DNA of 49,536 nt, taken from CAZTZL01 sp964617625 (GTDB taxonomy: Bacteria > Zhuqueibacterota > QNDG01 > DSAB01). The stretch lies in the NCBI GenBank assembly GCA_964617625.1, contig CAZTZL010000016.1:1-49536 (forward strand). The letters are read 5' to 3'. The notes below the pieces were generated by a model, which saw only the letters and a program-made list of their open reading frames with translations, did no database searches and was not told the origin of the DNA. Of this stretch, positions 26,495 through 35,062 are shown in pieces (position 1 is the stretch's first letter; every line of letters begins with the position of its first letter). Made by a program: the position numbers and the translations under genes.

Positions 26495-27562
26495 TCAGTC
26501 GTTCTTCTTCCCCCATAGTTTTTCCAGAAATTTTGTTCGTTCGGATTCTTTTTCATACCGTTCGAAAAATTCAGGATTTTTTTGATAATACTTCTGATGA
26601 TACTCTTCAGCCGTATAAAACGGCGAGGCTTCGAGAATCTTTGTAGCAATCGATTTGCCGAATTTTCCGGATTGATCCAGTTTCTGTTTCGATTCCAGTG
26701 CCAGTTTTTTCTCTTGATCGTTATTATAAAATATCACGGTTTGATACTGCGTGCCCGTATCATAAAATTGGCGATTGACAGTCGTGGGATCGATACTCAT
26801 CCAGTACACATCAAGCAGTTCGGCATAGGTCACTTTAGTGGTATCGTACACAATTTGAATCGCTTCGACATGACCGGTCCGGCCGGTGGAAACCTCTTCG
26901 TAGGTCGGATTTTTCCTGGATCCGCCCGTATAACCCACAGTTGTTGAAATTACTCCTTCGAGCCGGTCGAATGCCGGCTGCATGCACCAGAAACAGCCTC
27001 CCGCGAAGGTCGCTTTTCCTAACTTGGGATTTTGACTTTCCGGAGCCAGAGCTGCTTTCTGAAATTGGAGCGCTTCCGAATTGATGCAGTACCGCTTGTG
27101 TGTCGGCGGTGGACCGTCATCAAACACATGTCCGAGATGGGCGCCGCACCGGGCGCAAAGCACCTCGGTCCGGACCATGGAAAAACTGCTGTCCGGGACT
27201 AGATGGATGTTCAACTCATGAACGGGCTGCCAGAAACTCGGCCACCCCGTACCGGATTCAAATTTTGTGTTGGAATAAAACAGATCCGTCCCGCAGCACA
27301 CACACTGGTACACGCCTTCTTCCTTGTGTTTCTCAAAGATGCCGGAGCACGCCATTTCCGTTCCCCTTTCACGTGTAATGCGGTACTGTTCCGGTGTGAG
27401 AATTTTCTTCCACTCTTTCTGTGTTTTAACAACTTTGTCAACCGTCTCAATCGTGTTTTTCGAGACATTGTATATTTGAATTTGTTCCTGTGCTTGTGCC
27501 TGCATGATTGTTCCTTTCGAAATGATGATTCCAAAAGCGAATAATATTTTAAGGATTTTCAT
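26495..27562 (-). CDS. Secreted MsrB-MsrA fusion, methionine sulfoxide reductase
   Basis: About 355 residues from the ATG at 27562 (KILKILFAFGIIISKG signal segment; AAAGGA nine bases upstream). The longer frame from 27622 adds an improbable leader. MsrB comes first: zinc Cys pairs CVCCGTD and CARCGAH, SGTGWPSFW, and the catalytic Cys in KRYCINSEALQF. Then MsrA: TFAGGCFWCMQPAFDRL with its catalytic Cys, GYTGG, and the aldehyde-like YHQKYYQKNP tail. B-then-A order and a signal peptide are typical of periplasmic repair enzymes that reduce both Met-sulfoxide epimers in exported proteins. No thioredoxin-like partner gene is seen here. Confidence 0.93.
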   Translation of the reverse strand: MKILKILFAFGIIISKGTIMQAQAQEQIQIYNVSKNTIETVDKVVKTQKEWKKILTPEQYRITRERGTEMACSGIFEKHKEEGVYQCVCCGTDLFYSNTKFESGTGWPSFWQPVHELNIHLVPDSSFSMVRTEVLCARCGAHLGHVFDDGPPPTHKRYCINSEALQFQKAALAPESQNPKLGKATFAGGCFWCMQPAFDRLEGVISTTVGYTGGSRKNPTYEEVSTGRTGHVEAIQIVYDTTKVTYAELLDVYWMSIDPTTVNRQFYDTGTQYQTVIFYNNDQEKKLALESKQKLDQSGKFGKSIATKILEASPFYTAEEYHQKYYQKNPEFFERYEKESERTKFLEKLWGKKND

Positions 27563-27680
27563 AAGTGGCCATCCTTTGCATTGATTTAATCCTTTCAGCG
27601 TACCATAACTAAACTCCATCAAAAGGATTGGGTTCCACCATGATCCATCGATTCCTTGGACAGTGATAAGCTTCCAAGAT

Positions 27681-27793
27681 GTCTTTGCGAGTCACGAACT
27701 CGTTTCGGGACGAAGCAATCCCATAAATTTCGAGTATAAGCTATGAGGTTGCCAAGTCGTCCCGAACTTTGGCACGGGACTCCTCGCAGTGAC
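27681..27793. repeat. Imperfect palindromic intergenic repeat
   Basis: Outer arms GTCTTTGCGAG (27681-27691) and CTCGCAGTGAC (27783-27793) match in 9 of 11 positions, and inner arms TTCGGGACGA (27704-27713) and TCGTCCCGAA (27757-27766) match fully. It contains the word CGAAGCAATCCC. The pattern (TTGCGAG ... GAAGCAATC) resembles a palindrome common between genes in many bacterial genomes. It lies in the spacer between the msrBA and CDGSH gene starts/ends. Confidence 0.75.
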
Positions 27794-27908
27794 ATAAAAT
27801 GGGCTTTTGATACAGCCTCGGGTCAGATAAAGTTTTGACAAACTTTGTTGTTCAATCGATATTCGACATTGACCAAAAGTCAGTGGTTTAAATATATTTG
27901 TATTATTT

Positions 27909-28613
27909 TTATAAAGAATCATTTTTCCTATTAAACAAGACGATCTTTCTGTCCGTTTTAAAATGAATTCGCTGATGCGATCCATCGCAAAACGGCATTT
28001 TTTCGGATGCACCGCAGCGGCAAAGAGTGACTCTGTCCCCTTGAAAAAGAACCGGACCGTTCAGCTCCCGTATTTCTATTGGACCGTTCAGGGCATACGA
28101 TCCATTCTGATTAAGCTTGATTATCAGTTTCCCCCTTTCCTCTCCCCCTTCTGTTTTTCCTTTCACATATTCCGGTTGGTCATCGAATGAAAACATGTGG
28201 CTCTTGTCGCAAAGAGGCTTGATTTCAGAGGAGCCGCACCGGCAAAGCGCAATGCGGGTATCGGTCAATATTATTGTATCATCAAAATTCCGGATTTCTA
28301 TATCCCCTCTGATCCACAAAGGGCCGTTCCTGCACACATCGATTTGATTCAGATCGGGAACTGCTTCTTCAAAGCCGCCGTCTTTCCGTTTGAAATGGAG
28401 CGCGCCTGTCGGGCAGCGCATGACCACTTCAGCCACTTTATCCGGATCGGCCGCATCCGCATCGATCCAGGGCGTCCGGGATGAATCGAAAACCTCGGGC
28501 GCGCCCCACACACATTCCGACACATGCGTGCACCGGTCTACTGTAAAATAGACATCGATCGATTTGCCTTTATATTTCACTGTTCTTTCTCTCATCTTTC
28601 TATCTCCGGTCAT
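27909..28613 (-). CDS. Ferredoxin-like (Fer4_19) plus double CDGSH iron-sulfur protein
   Basis: 234 residues. Residues about 10-75 follow the divergent 4Fe-4S mono-cluster pattern (DRCTHVSECVWGAPEVFD, VVMRCPTGALHF). Two CDGSH modules follow, CRCGSSEIKPLCDKSH and CRCGASEKMPFCDGSH, each a C-x-C-x8-C-x3-H type 2Fe-2S site. These proteins are taken to carry electrons or clusters. The gene stands alone with terminators absent. Its start follows an ATG with a GGTCATT upstream; MRERTVKYKGKS may be the true N-terminus (28595). Confidence 0.87.
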   Translation of the reverse strand: MTGDRKMRERTVKYKGKSIDVYFTVDRCTHVSECVWGAPEVFDSSRTPWIDADAADPDKVAEVVMRCPTGALHFKRKDGGFEEAVPDLNQIDVCRNGPLWIRGDIEIRNFDDTIILTDTRIALCRCGSSEIKPLCDKSHMFSFDDQPEYVKGKTEGGEERGKLIIKLNQNGSYALNGPIEIRELNGPVLFQGDRVTLCRCGASEKMPFCDGSHQRIHFKTDRKIVLFNRKNDSL

Positions 28614-28932
28614 TAATTTTTTCCCAATCAGTTTTAATATAGGATATTTCTGTCTTTAATTAAAACAAAAAAATGTCTATAAAATTAAGTGGATTTTCGC
28701 AAACCATCTTGTTATATTTATCAATAAATCCATATCCTCTGCGCTGTACTGAATTCTGTCTAATAAATTACTCGATCCAAATAGAAACAGAGGAATTACC
28801 ATAAAAGCATATATAATTAGATGCTTGCATATATGCATAGATGCCACAGATGTTCCGAATATCAACTGGTTATTTGGTACGAAAGGTAGTAAGTTTTAGA
28901 ATCGCTGAGAAATTTAAATTGGAGGTAGGCAA
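28614..28932. other. AT-rich intergenic region, no clear feature
   Basis: About 320 bases between divergent genes. A run of overlapping palindromes around ATGCTTGCATATATGCATAGATG (28820-28845) is the only structure seen. A 62-codon minus-strand frame here has no support. Confidence 0.55.
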
Positions 28933-29151
28933 ATGAAACTCAAAAAGAATATGGGAATGCTAGACAGGGTGATTCGGTCAGTGATTGCAATTGTTATAGC
29001 CGTATTATATTTCACAAGTAAAATTTCAGGACTAACTGCGATAATTCTTGGTATTGTAGCAATAATTTTCCTTATAACTAGTTTTGTGAGTTTTTGTCCA
29101 CTGTATCTGCCCTTTGGGCTGTCTACTAAAAAGAAACAAAGCGACACTTAA
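28933..29151 (+). CDS. DUF2892 (YgaP-like) small membrane protein
   Basis: 72 residues: MKLKKNMGMLDRVIRSVIAI, two hydrophobic helices, and a conserved FCPLYLPFGLSTKK end. This is the DUF2892 family pattern (NMGxxDRxIR ... GxCPLYxxxG). In some proteins the domain is fused to rhodanese; its own role is not established. A Shine-Dalgarno (GGAGGTAGG) supports the start. Confidence 0.9.
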   Translation: MKLKKNMGMLDRVIRSVIAIVIAVLYFTSKISGLTAIILGIVAIIFLITSFVSFCPLYLPFGLSTKKKQSDT

Positions 29152-29292
29152 AAAGTTTTACAAAAAAATATCGTTATACAAGTTTACGCATTTGGCTCAC
29201 ACTAGTCAAATAACAAGTATCGATCGTCCTGGGATTCTGGACCGGGCCGCACAAACACAGTGAGAATTCAACACTCATTAAAAGGAGTTACC

Positions 29293-30105
29293 ATGAAAAA
29301 TAATCTTTTGTCACTGTTTAGAATTATCTTGTTTCTTGTTTTTGCTTTTTCTGCCTTTGCCAAAGACATCAGAATTGTATGCCCCTATATAGGGCCGATT
29401 ACTGATGTTTACAAAAATGATGAAAGAAAACTCGATTTGGAGGATAATTCGCTTCTCAAAGGGGTTTTCTTTCAATGGGTCAATCCGGATCGCTATCAAT
29501 GGAACGCTTTCGTATATCAGGCATCCGATATCAATTACAGTTCCCTGTGGGGAGGGCATTTTATATTTGATTATTACTTCCTGGCCAGAGAACGGGGTAA
29601 ATTCGTGGTCGGCTGCGGTATGGAATACCTGCAAATCGATATGGATGCAGACGGCAACATCCCCCCCCTGCAAAATTTTGAAATGATTAACAATCTATTC
29701 ATACCCTATGTGCGATCAGGGTATCGTTTTCAATTTAAACAGGACAAGTTCAATCTTTCGATTTTGCCCTGGGTGGGAGCTGAATATGAAGGAGTCAGAG
29801 GAGATTTAACTATAGTCATGGATCCGCCCGGCTCTGCTCCTGCAAAAACAACAAAAGAAAATATTGACAGTGATGACTATTTTGCGATGGCCGGATTAAA
29901 TTTCAATGCCAATCTTTTTCACATGTTAGACATCGAAGCGAAATATCATGGTACTTTTAATACCAAAGATTATTATTCTACAGCAACAGCCATGATAAAT
30001 CTATTTTTTAACCGTCACTGGGGCATATCATATCGTGTTAAATACATGGAACTTGATAAAGGCTCTGATTTATACAATATTTTCGGAATTGCTTTTGTAT
30101 TCTAA
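29293..30105 (+). CDS. Putative outer-membrane beta-barrel protein
   Basis: About 270 residues from the ATG at 29293, which has AAAGGAGTTACC upstream (a TTG/ATG further left is less likely). A signal peptide (LFLVFAFSAFA-K) is followed by alternating amphipathic strands (GGHFIFDYYFLARERGKFVVGCG, YRFQFKQDKFNLSILPWVGAEY) and ends with Phe (IFGIAFVF), the pattern of an 8- to 12-strand outer-membrane barrel. No family was identified. It is a single gene between the DUF2892 protein and the methyltransferase. Confidence 0.75.
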   Translation: MKNNLLSLFRIILFLVFAFSAFAKDIRIVCPYIGPITDVYKNDERKLDLEDNSLLKGVFFQWVNPDRYQWNAFVYQASDINYSSLWGGHFIFDYYFLARERGKFVVGCGMEYLQIDMDADGNIPPLQNFEMINNLFIPYVRSGYRFQFKQDKFNLSILPWVGAEYEGVRGDLTIVMDPPGSAPAKTTKENIDSDDYFAMAGLNFNANLFHMLDIEAKYHGTFNTKDYYSTATAMINLFFNRHWGISYRVKYMELDKGSDLYNIFGIAFVF

Positions 30106-30337
30106 TATTTACAGACAATCCAGCAACACAAACAAGCGAACTGGTATCTGCCCGATTTTTTGATTGCTAGGAATTTCATAATCCGGAGCCGCTAATAAAT
30201 TTTTTCGGCTATTTCATTTGACGAACTGCAAATTAATTTTTATATTAAATCATCAATGTCAACCGCAATCGGTAACGATTATACCGACAATTCGGGATCA
30301 TTATAATTAATATTTCAGCATTTCACATGAGAAAAAC

Positions 30338-31363
30338 ATGATTCAAAAAAAACTGTCAAAAATGGTGCGGGACGCCTATGCGGAAGGCCGAAGACTGGTC
30401 GCCCCTTTAATGGGATTCCCCGGCCTGCGGCTGACCGGAAGTACTGTCAAACTCGCACAGCAGAACTACGGAGAGCATTACAAAGTCCTGCGAATGCTGG
30501 TTGATAAATTCAATCCCGATGTCATCTTTCCTTTAATGGACCTCTCCGTGGAAGCCAACGCAATGGGGCGCTATACCGTCTTCCCCAGTGAGGATTCGGC
30601 GACCGTCATCCAGGGGCATTTTGAAATCGCCCAGCTAACCATGCAAAAACAAATCAACATCTCGTTCGACACCAGGCTTCAGGGATACGTGGAAACGATG
30701 AAACTGATGAGCATAGGTTTTCCGGAAAACGTGCTCAGAGGCGCTTATGTGACCGGTCCGTATTCATTGGCCGGATTAATGATGGGCGCCGACGAAGCAG
30801 CCGTATCAACCATGCTGGAACCTGACAAGTTGAACACGCTCTGCGAATTCACAACTGAGAAAATACAGGAGTATGTCAGACTGCTCATCGGAGCAGGTGC
30901 ACAAATCATTTGCATTCTCGAACCAAGCGCCGTCATGCTCGGCCCGGATCAATTCGAACAATTTTCTTCCCGTTTTGTCCGTCACATCAGCAACAGCTGC
31001 AAATACACCGATGTGGCCACCATCTATCATACATGCGGCAACACGATGCATCTCATCGAGAAAATGGTCGATTCACAGGTGGATGCGATCAGCCTTGATT
31101 CCCCTGAAGCCGGCGTGAACCTTCCGGCCGTCGCCGAACGAGTCGGGGATAAAGTGACGATTATCGGCAACATCAATCCAACCGGCCGTATTTTTAAATC
31201 CACTCCGGAAAATGTCGAGAAAGAAGTCATGGGACTGCTGAAGTCGATGGAGCACTGTCCAAATTTCGTGCTGAGCACAGGCTGCGACCTGCCACAGGAA
31301 ATCCCTTTCGAGAACATAGATGCATTTATGAAAACGGGTAAAAGTTATAGAATCGGCGATTGA
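30338..31363 (+). CDS. MtaA/CmuA-type (uroporphyrinogen decarboxylase-fold) methyltransferase
   Basis: 341 residues. URO-D fold with PLMGFPGLRLTGST at the start, YVTGPYSLAGLMMG and GAGAQIICILEPSAVMLGP. The zinc ligands of the corrinoid-methyl-transferase branch are visible: His and Cys in YHTCGNT and Cys in STGCDLPQEIP. Such enzymes pass methyl groups between a corrinoid protein and coenzyme M or another acceptor. True HemE is unlikely because the substrate-binding Arg-rich N-terminus of HemE is absent. No corrinoid protein gene is nearby. The gene is alone, 640 bases upstream of the pst operon. Confidence 0.88.
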   Translation: MIQKKLSKMVRDAYAEGRRLVAPLMGFPGLRLTGSTVKLAQQNYGEHYKVLRMLVDKFNPDVIFPLMDLSVEANAMGRYTVFPSEDSATVIQGHFEIAQLTMQKQINISFDTRLQGYVETMKLMSIGFPENVLRGAYVTGPYSLAGLMMGADEAAVSTMLEPDKLNTLCEFTTEKIQEYVRLLIGAGAQIICILEPSAVMLGPDQFEQFSSRFVRHISNSCKYTDVATIYHTCGNTMHLIEKMVDSQVDAISLDSPEAGVNLPAVAERVGDKVTIIGNINPTGRIFKSTPENVEKEVMGLLKSMEHCPNFVLSTGCDLPQEIPFENIDAFMKTGKSYRIGD

Positions 31364-32007
31364 GAAAGTTTGTTCAACAATAAATACGCATTGTAAATAT
31401 TCAAAAAAAATATTCTGATTTTATCGTCCCGTAGGGTTCCTGCATATGCAACCATAGAACGCCCATCTTTGGCAGGAACTTTACGGGACTGAAATTCATT
31501 TCCGTTTCACGGGATCACATCCTCAGCAGAATAACAAATAATGCCTGTTTTAAAATAACGAGACCTTTATGTTCCTTGTAAAAAGAACCTCCGATTATTT
31601 TCTATTTTAGAAACCAATTTAATAACACAAACGACTTCCACAGTGGATAGCGGCAGTTCATATTATTTTATCGCTAAAAATAAGAATTCATAAAGAAAAA
31701 TACTGAAATAAATTTTACACTGGAAAATTTCGGCAATCGATAAGAATTTATTTGAATCTTTCAATATTAATTAATAAATTTGATTTCAATAAAAAACGAT
31801 ACAGACTTTATTGGATTGATTAAAGCATTATGTTTTAAAAAATCTGATTAAAAGCGGAAAGATCCATAATTCACCTATCATTTTGCAGATAACCAAAAAA
31901 TACTGCAATTGGATCCATAAAGTCATGATAAATATCTGATATCCGAATTTTAACGAAAATATAATTGGATTCAAGATTTTAACTTTATTTGGAAGGGAAT
32001 AGAATCC
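31364..32007. other. Long AT-rich leader region of the pst operon
   Basis: About 640 bases without a gene. It holds one inverted repeat (31426-31489, listed separately). The rest is very AT-rich. I looked for PhoB-box repeats (CTGTCAT spaced by four) and did not see a convincing pair. Confidence 0.55.
31426..31489. repeat. Inverted repeat with 18-base arms
   Basis: GTCCCGTAGGGTTCCTGC at 31426-31443 and GCAGGAACTTTACGGGAC at 31472-31489 are reverse complements in 16 of 18 positions, around a 28-base centre. No T run follows. It is a palindromic element of unknown role; it starts 62 bases after the methyltransferase stop. Confidence 0.8.
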
Positions 32008-33108
32008 ATGCCGACATATCTTGATGAATTACTTCAATGTGATATTGACCGTATCAGAATGTACGTGAAAGAGATGGCCTTGTTTGCAGAAAACGCGCTT
32101 CAGAATTGTATCAAGTCAATGACCGAGAATAACCGGAAGTTAGCCTATGCTGTCATCCTGCGTGATTATTACATCGATGAGAAAGAAAAAGAAATCGACC
32201 GATTGTGTCTGGAATTTCTCGTACATCGACAGCCGGTCGCTTTGCCGCTTCGATTTGTCTACAGTACGATTAAGATCAATCTGGAAATCGAAAGGGTGGG
32301 TGATTATGCCGAGAGTATTGCGCGTCATTTGGTTAAATTAAAAAAGCCGGTTCCCGATGCCATTAAAAACGATATCATTAATATGGCAAAACTTTCCATT
32401 GTCATGTTTCAGGATGCTACTAAGGCTTTTATGGATCAGGATGTAGAACTGGCGAAAAAAACCATCCCTGTGGATAAAACGGTTGATACACTGCGTTTAA
32501 AAAGCAACAGCAATCTGGTTAAGTTATTTTTGGATCGACAGATTCCCTTTGACGTTCTGGATTCAATGCTCAACATTGTACGGCGTTTTGAAAGGGTTTC
32601 GGATCAGGCCCGAAATATCTGCCTTGAAGTGCTTTACATGTGTACCGGAGAAAATCCCAAACACCCGGGTGCGGAATCCTTCTCCATCCTGTTCCTGGAC
32701 GATCACAATTCCTGCCAGAGTCAAATGGCTGTAACGATTGCAGAAACGTTGAATCAACCACGGTTTATCTTTATCAGTGCCGGCCTTGATCCGCAACCGG
32801 TTGATAAAAACACGATTAAATTCATGAAAAGCAAGGGCTTTGATTTATCAAGGATTGTGCCCAGAGCATTGAGCTCCATACCGAATCTGGAATACTATGA
32901 TGTCATTATTGCTCTATCCGAAAAGGCATTAAAGACTTTTTCTCCTGCAACAACAAAATCAATCGTTTTGGACTGGACTCTTGATGATCCGTCACAAATG
33001 CAGGGACCAGAAAATACCGTCAATACCGCATATGAAGAAGTATTCCAATCGATAACAAGTCAGCTCAATGATCTGGTCGGCGCTGTAGTCGGAAGTGAAA
33101 TTAAATAA
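32008..33108 (+). CDS. PhoU fused to an inactive ArsC/low-molecular-weight phosphatase domain
   Basis: 366 residues. Residues 1-215 are a PhoU, two three-helix bundles with metal-binding motifs EIERVGDYAESIARHL (about 93-107) and RFERVSDQARNICLEV (about 193-208). Residues 224-350 follow the arsenate-reductase/LMW phosphatase fold: SILFLDDHNSCQSQMA, FISAGLDPQPVD, MKSKGFDLSR, YYDVIIAL and LDWTLDDPSQ. In active enzymes the loop is CTxNSxRS. Here the nucleophile Cys is Asp231 and the phosphate-binding Arg is Gln237 (codons gac at 32698 and cag at 32716), so phosphatase or reductase chemistry should be lost. PhoU normally restrains the Pst transporter and PhoR kinase. It is the first gene of the operon; pstS follows at once. 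Confidence 0.9.
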   Translation: MPTYLDELLQCDIDRIRMYVKEMALFAENALQNCIKSMTENNRKLAYAVILRDYYIDEKEKEIDRLCLEFLVHRQPVALPLRFVYSTIKINLEIERVGDYAESIARHLVKLKKPVPDAIKNDIINMAKLSIVMFQDATKAFMDQDVELAKKTIPVDKTVDTLRLKSNSNLVKLFLDRQIPFDVLDSMLNIVRRFERVSDQARNICLEVLYMCTGENPKHPGAESFSILFLDDHNSCQSQMAVTIAETLNQPRFIFISAGLDPQPVDKNTIKFMKSKGFDLSRIVPRALSSIPNLEYYDVIIALSEKALKTFSPATTKSIVLDWTLDDPSQMQGPENTVNTAYEEVFQSITSQLNDLVGAVVGSEIK

Positions 33109-33124
33109 AAGAAGGAGGATTGTA

Positions 33125-34054
33125 ATGTTGGGTCATTCAACAAGTGTACCGCGCCTGCTTATGCATCTTTTGTTCGGATTACTGGTGATAGCCTCCTTGA
33201 CAGGTACGGGTTGCCAGAAAGGCAGTAATAAAGGACAAAAAGCGGATACCGCTATCATTCAGGTGAAGGGTTCGGATACAATGGTCAATGTCGCCCAGGC
33301 CTGGGCCGAAGAATACAAGAAAGTTGCTCCGGATGTGGAAGTGGAAGTTTCCGGCGGTGGTTCGGGAGTCGGAATTGCCGCTCTGTTAAGAGGGACCATC
33401 GATATTGCCGATGCCAGCAGAGATATGAAACCAGAGGAATTTGAAACAGCCAAGAAAAATACGGGCAAGAATGTGAAGGAATTTATTGTGGGATACGATG
33501 CTCTCGCTATCTATGTGCATAAAGACAATCCGATCAATGAGATTACCATAGAACAATTGGCAAAAATTTTCAGCGAAGACGGCACCATCACAAAATGGTC
33601 CCAGCTGGGCGTGACCATACCCGGCACCAGTAACGATGAGATTGTCCGTGTAAGCCGCCAGTCCAGTTCCGGCACTTATGAGTTTTTCCGCGAACACGTG
33701 ATGCAGAATAAAGATTTCAAGCTCGGTTCCCGGGACATGAATGGTTCCAAGGAGGTTGTCGAACTCGTTGGGAATACGATCACAGCCATCGGTTACAGCG
33801 GGATGGGCTATGCGACACCCGCCGTAAAAATGCTTGCTATTTCAAATAAAGCCGGAGAACCATCCTTTTCACCGACAGTTGAAAACGCACTGAGTAAGAA
33901 ATACCCTCTGGCACGGTCGTTACAGGTATATACGCTCGGAGAACCTGAAGGTGCGATTAAACAATACATTGACTGGACACTGTCTGTTCCCGGACAAAAA
34001 ATTTTGGCGGATAATGGCTACGTGCCAATTGTGAATGCCAAACCGGTGAATTGA
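33125..34054 (+). CDS. pstS: Phosphate-binding lipoprotein of the Pst transporter
   Basis: About 309 residues from the ATG at 33125, which has a strong Shine-Dalgarno (AAGGAGGATTGTA); the frame upstream to 33095 overlaps phoU and lacks such a site. The leader ends LTGTGC, a lipobox, so the protein is likely anchored in the inner membrane or outer membrane inner leaflet. The phosphate-binding region follows the PBP-like family: IQVKGSDTMVNVAQAW, VEVSGGGSGVGIAALL and DIADASRDM. The substrate cleft Ser/Gly/Arg residues are retained (SRQSSSGTYEFF). It delivers phosphate to the PstC-PstA channel encoded next. Confidence 0.94.
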   Translation: MLGHSTSVPRLLMHLLFGLLVIASLTGTGCQKGSNKGQKADTAIIQVKGSDTMVNVAQAWAEEYKKVAPDVEVEVSGGGSGVGIAALLRGTIDIADASRDMKPEEFETAKKNTGKNVKEFIVGYDALAIYVHKDNPINEITIEQLAKIFSEDGTITKWSQLGVTIPGTSNDEIVRVSRQSSSGTYEFFREHVMQNKDFKLGSRDMNGSKEVVELVGNTITAIGYSGMGYATPAVKMLAISNKAGEPSFSPTVENALSKKYPLARSLQVYTLGEPEGAIKQYIDWTLSVPGQKILADNGYVPIVNAKPVN

Positions 34055-34123
34055 TCTGTACCAAATTCAGTTTCTGAAAATTTTAAACAAACTATTCGAA
34101 CTGGTGAACAGGTTTATCAAGTT

Positions 34124-35062
34124 ATGAATAAATTGGCTGATCGTGAAATACCTGAACAGGCAAAGCTTCCACGGCGTTCTTTTCTGGCACTTGCCGGAGA
34201 AAAATTCCTTGAACTGATCATCCGTTTCAGCGGGATAAGCGCCATTATTTTCGTGCTGGCAATTTTTTTCTTTGTCTTCCGTGAAGCCTTTCCGATCTTT
34301 TTCAGCGATAAATTCAATCTAATCAAATTTTTGTTCAGCACGGAATGGTACCCGACATCTGTGCTGAATGTACGTTATGGAACTCTGGCACTAACTGTTG
34401 GCAGCGTGAGTGTCACACTGCTGGCCATGCTGATTGCCGTGCCCTTCGGTTTGGGCAGCGCCATCTACATCTCCGAATTCTGCGGACCCAGGTTAAAAGA
34501 ATCACTCAAGGTTGTCATCGAATTACTGGCGGCAATCCCAAGCGTGGTTTGGGGATTTATCGGCTTAACGGTGATGAGCCGAATGATTGTTGCCGTCACC
34601 GGGGCGCCGGTCGGCGTGAATCTGTTGAACGGCGGAATCATTTTGGCCCTGATGAGTGTACCCATAATCGTGTCAATCAGTGAAGATGCATTGAAAGCCG
34701 TGCCGGACTCCTACCGCGAAGCGGCCCTGGCACTGGGCGCCACAAAATGGCAGATGATCTATCGTGTATTGCTGCCCTCTGCCAAAAACGGCCTTTTGGC
34801 AGCCGTTTTACTCGGTGTCGGCCGGGCTGTGGGTGAGACCATGGCCGTCCTGATGGCTACGGGCCATGCTGTGCAGATACCTCACAGTATTTTAGATTCT
34901 GTCCGCACCCTGACTGCCAATATCGCCGCTGAATTGGGCGAAGCGCCTGCCGGTTCAGATCATTACCACGTATTATTTTTGACAGGTGTACTGCTATTCC
35001 TTCTGACCTTTGTCGTAAATATCACTTCAGATTTTATCATTCGCGGGGTTCGGAGAAAATGA
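34124..35062 (+). CDS. pstC: Phosphate ABC transporter permease
   Basis: 312 residues with six helices. The BPD-transporter EAA-type loop is REAALALGATKWQMIYRVLLPSAKNGLLAA, and ELLAAIPSVVWGFIGL is the expected PstC signature. It pairs with PstA; their genes overlap by four bases (ATGA at 35059). Confidence 0.95.
   Translation: MNKLADREIPEQAKLPRRSFLALAGEKFLELIIRFSGISAIIFVLAIFFFVFREAFPIFFSDKFNLIKFLFSTEWYPTSVLNVRYGTLALTVGSVSVTLLAMLIAVPFGLGSAIYISEFCGPRLKESLKVVIELLAAIPSVVWGFIGLTVMSRMIVAVTGAPVGVNLLNGGIILALMSVPIIVSISEDALKAVPDSYREAALALGATKWQMIYRVLLPSAKNGLLAAVLLGVGRAVGETMAVLMATGHAVQIPHSILDSVRTLTANIAAELGEAPAGSDHYHVLFLTGVLLFLLTFVVNITSDFIIRGVRRK

Noticed and set aside
28677..28865. Minus-strand frame of 62 codons with hydrophobic segment
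   Set aside because: No Shine-Dalgarno, AT-rich region and no recognisable family.
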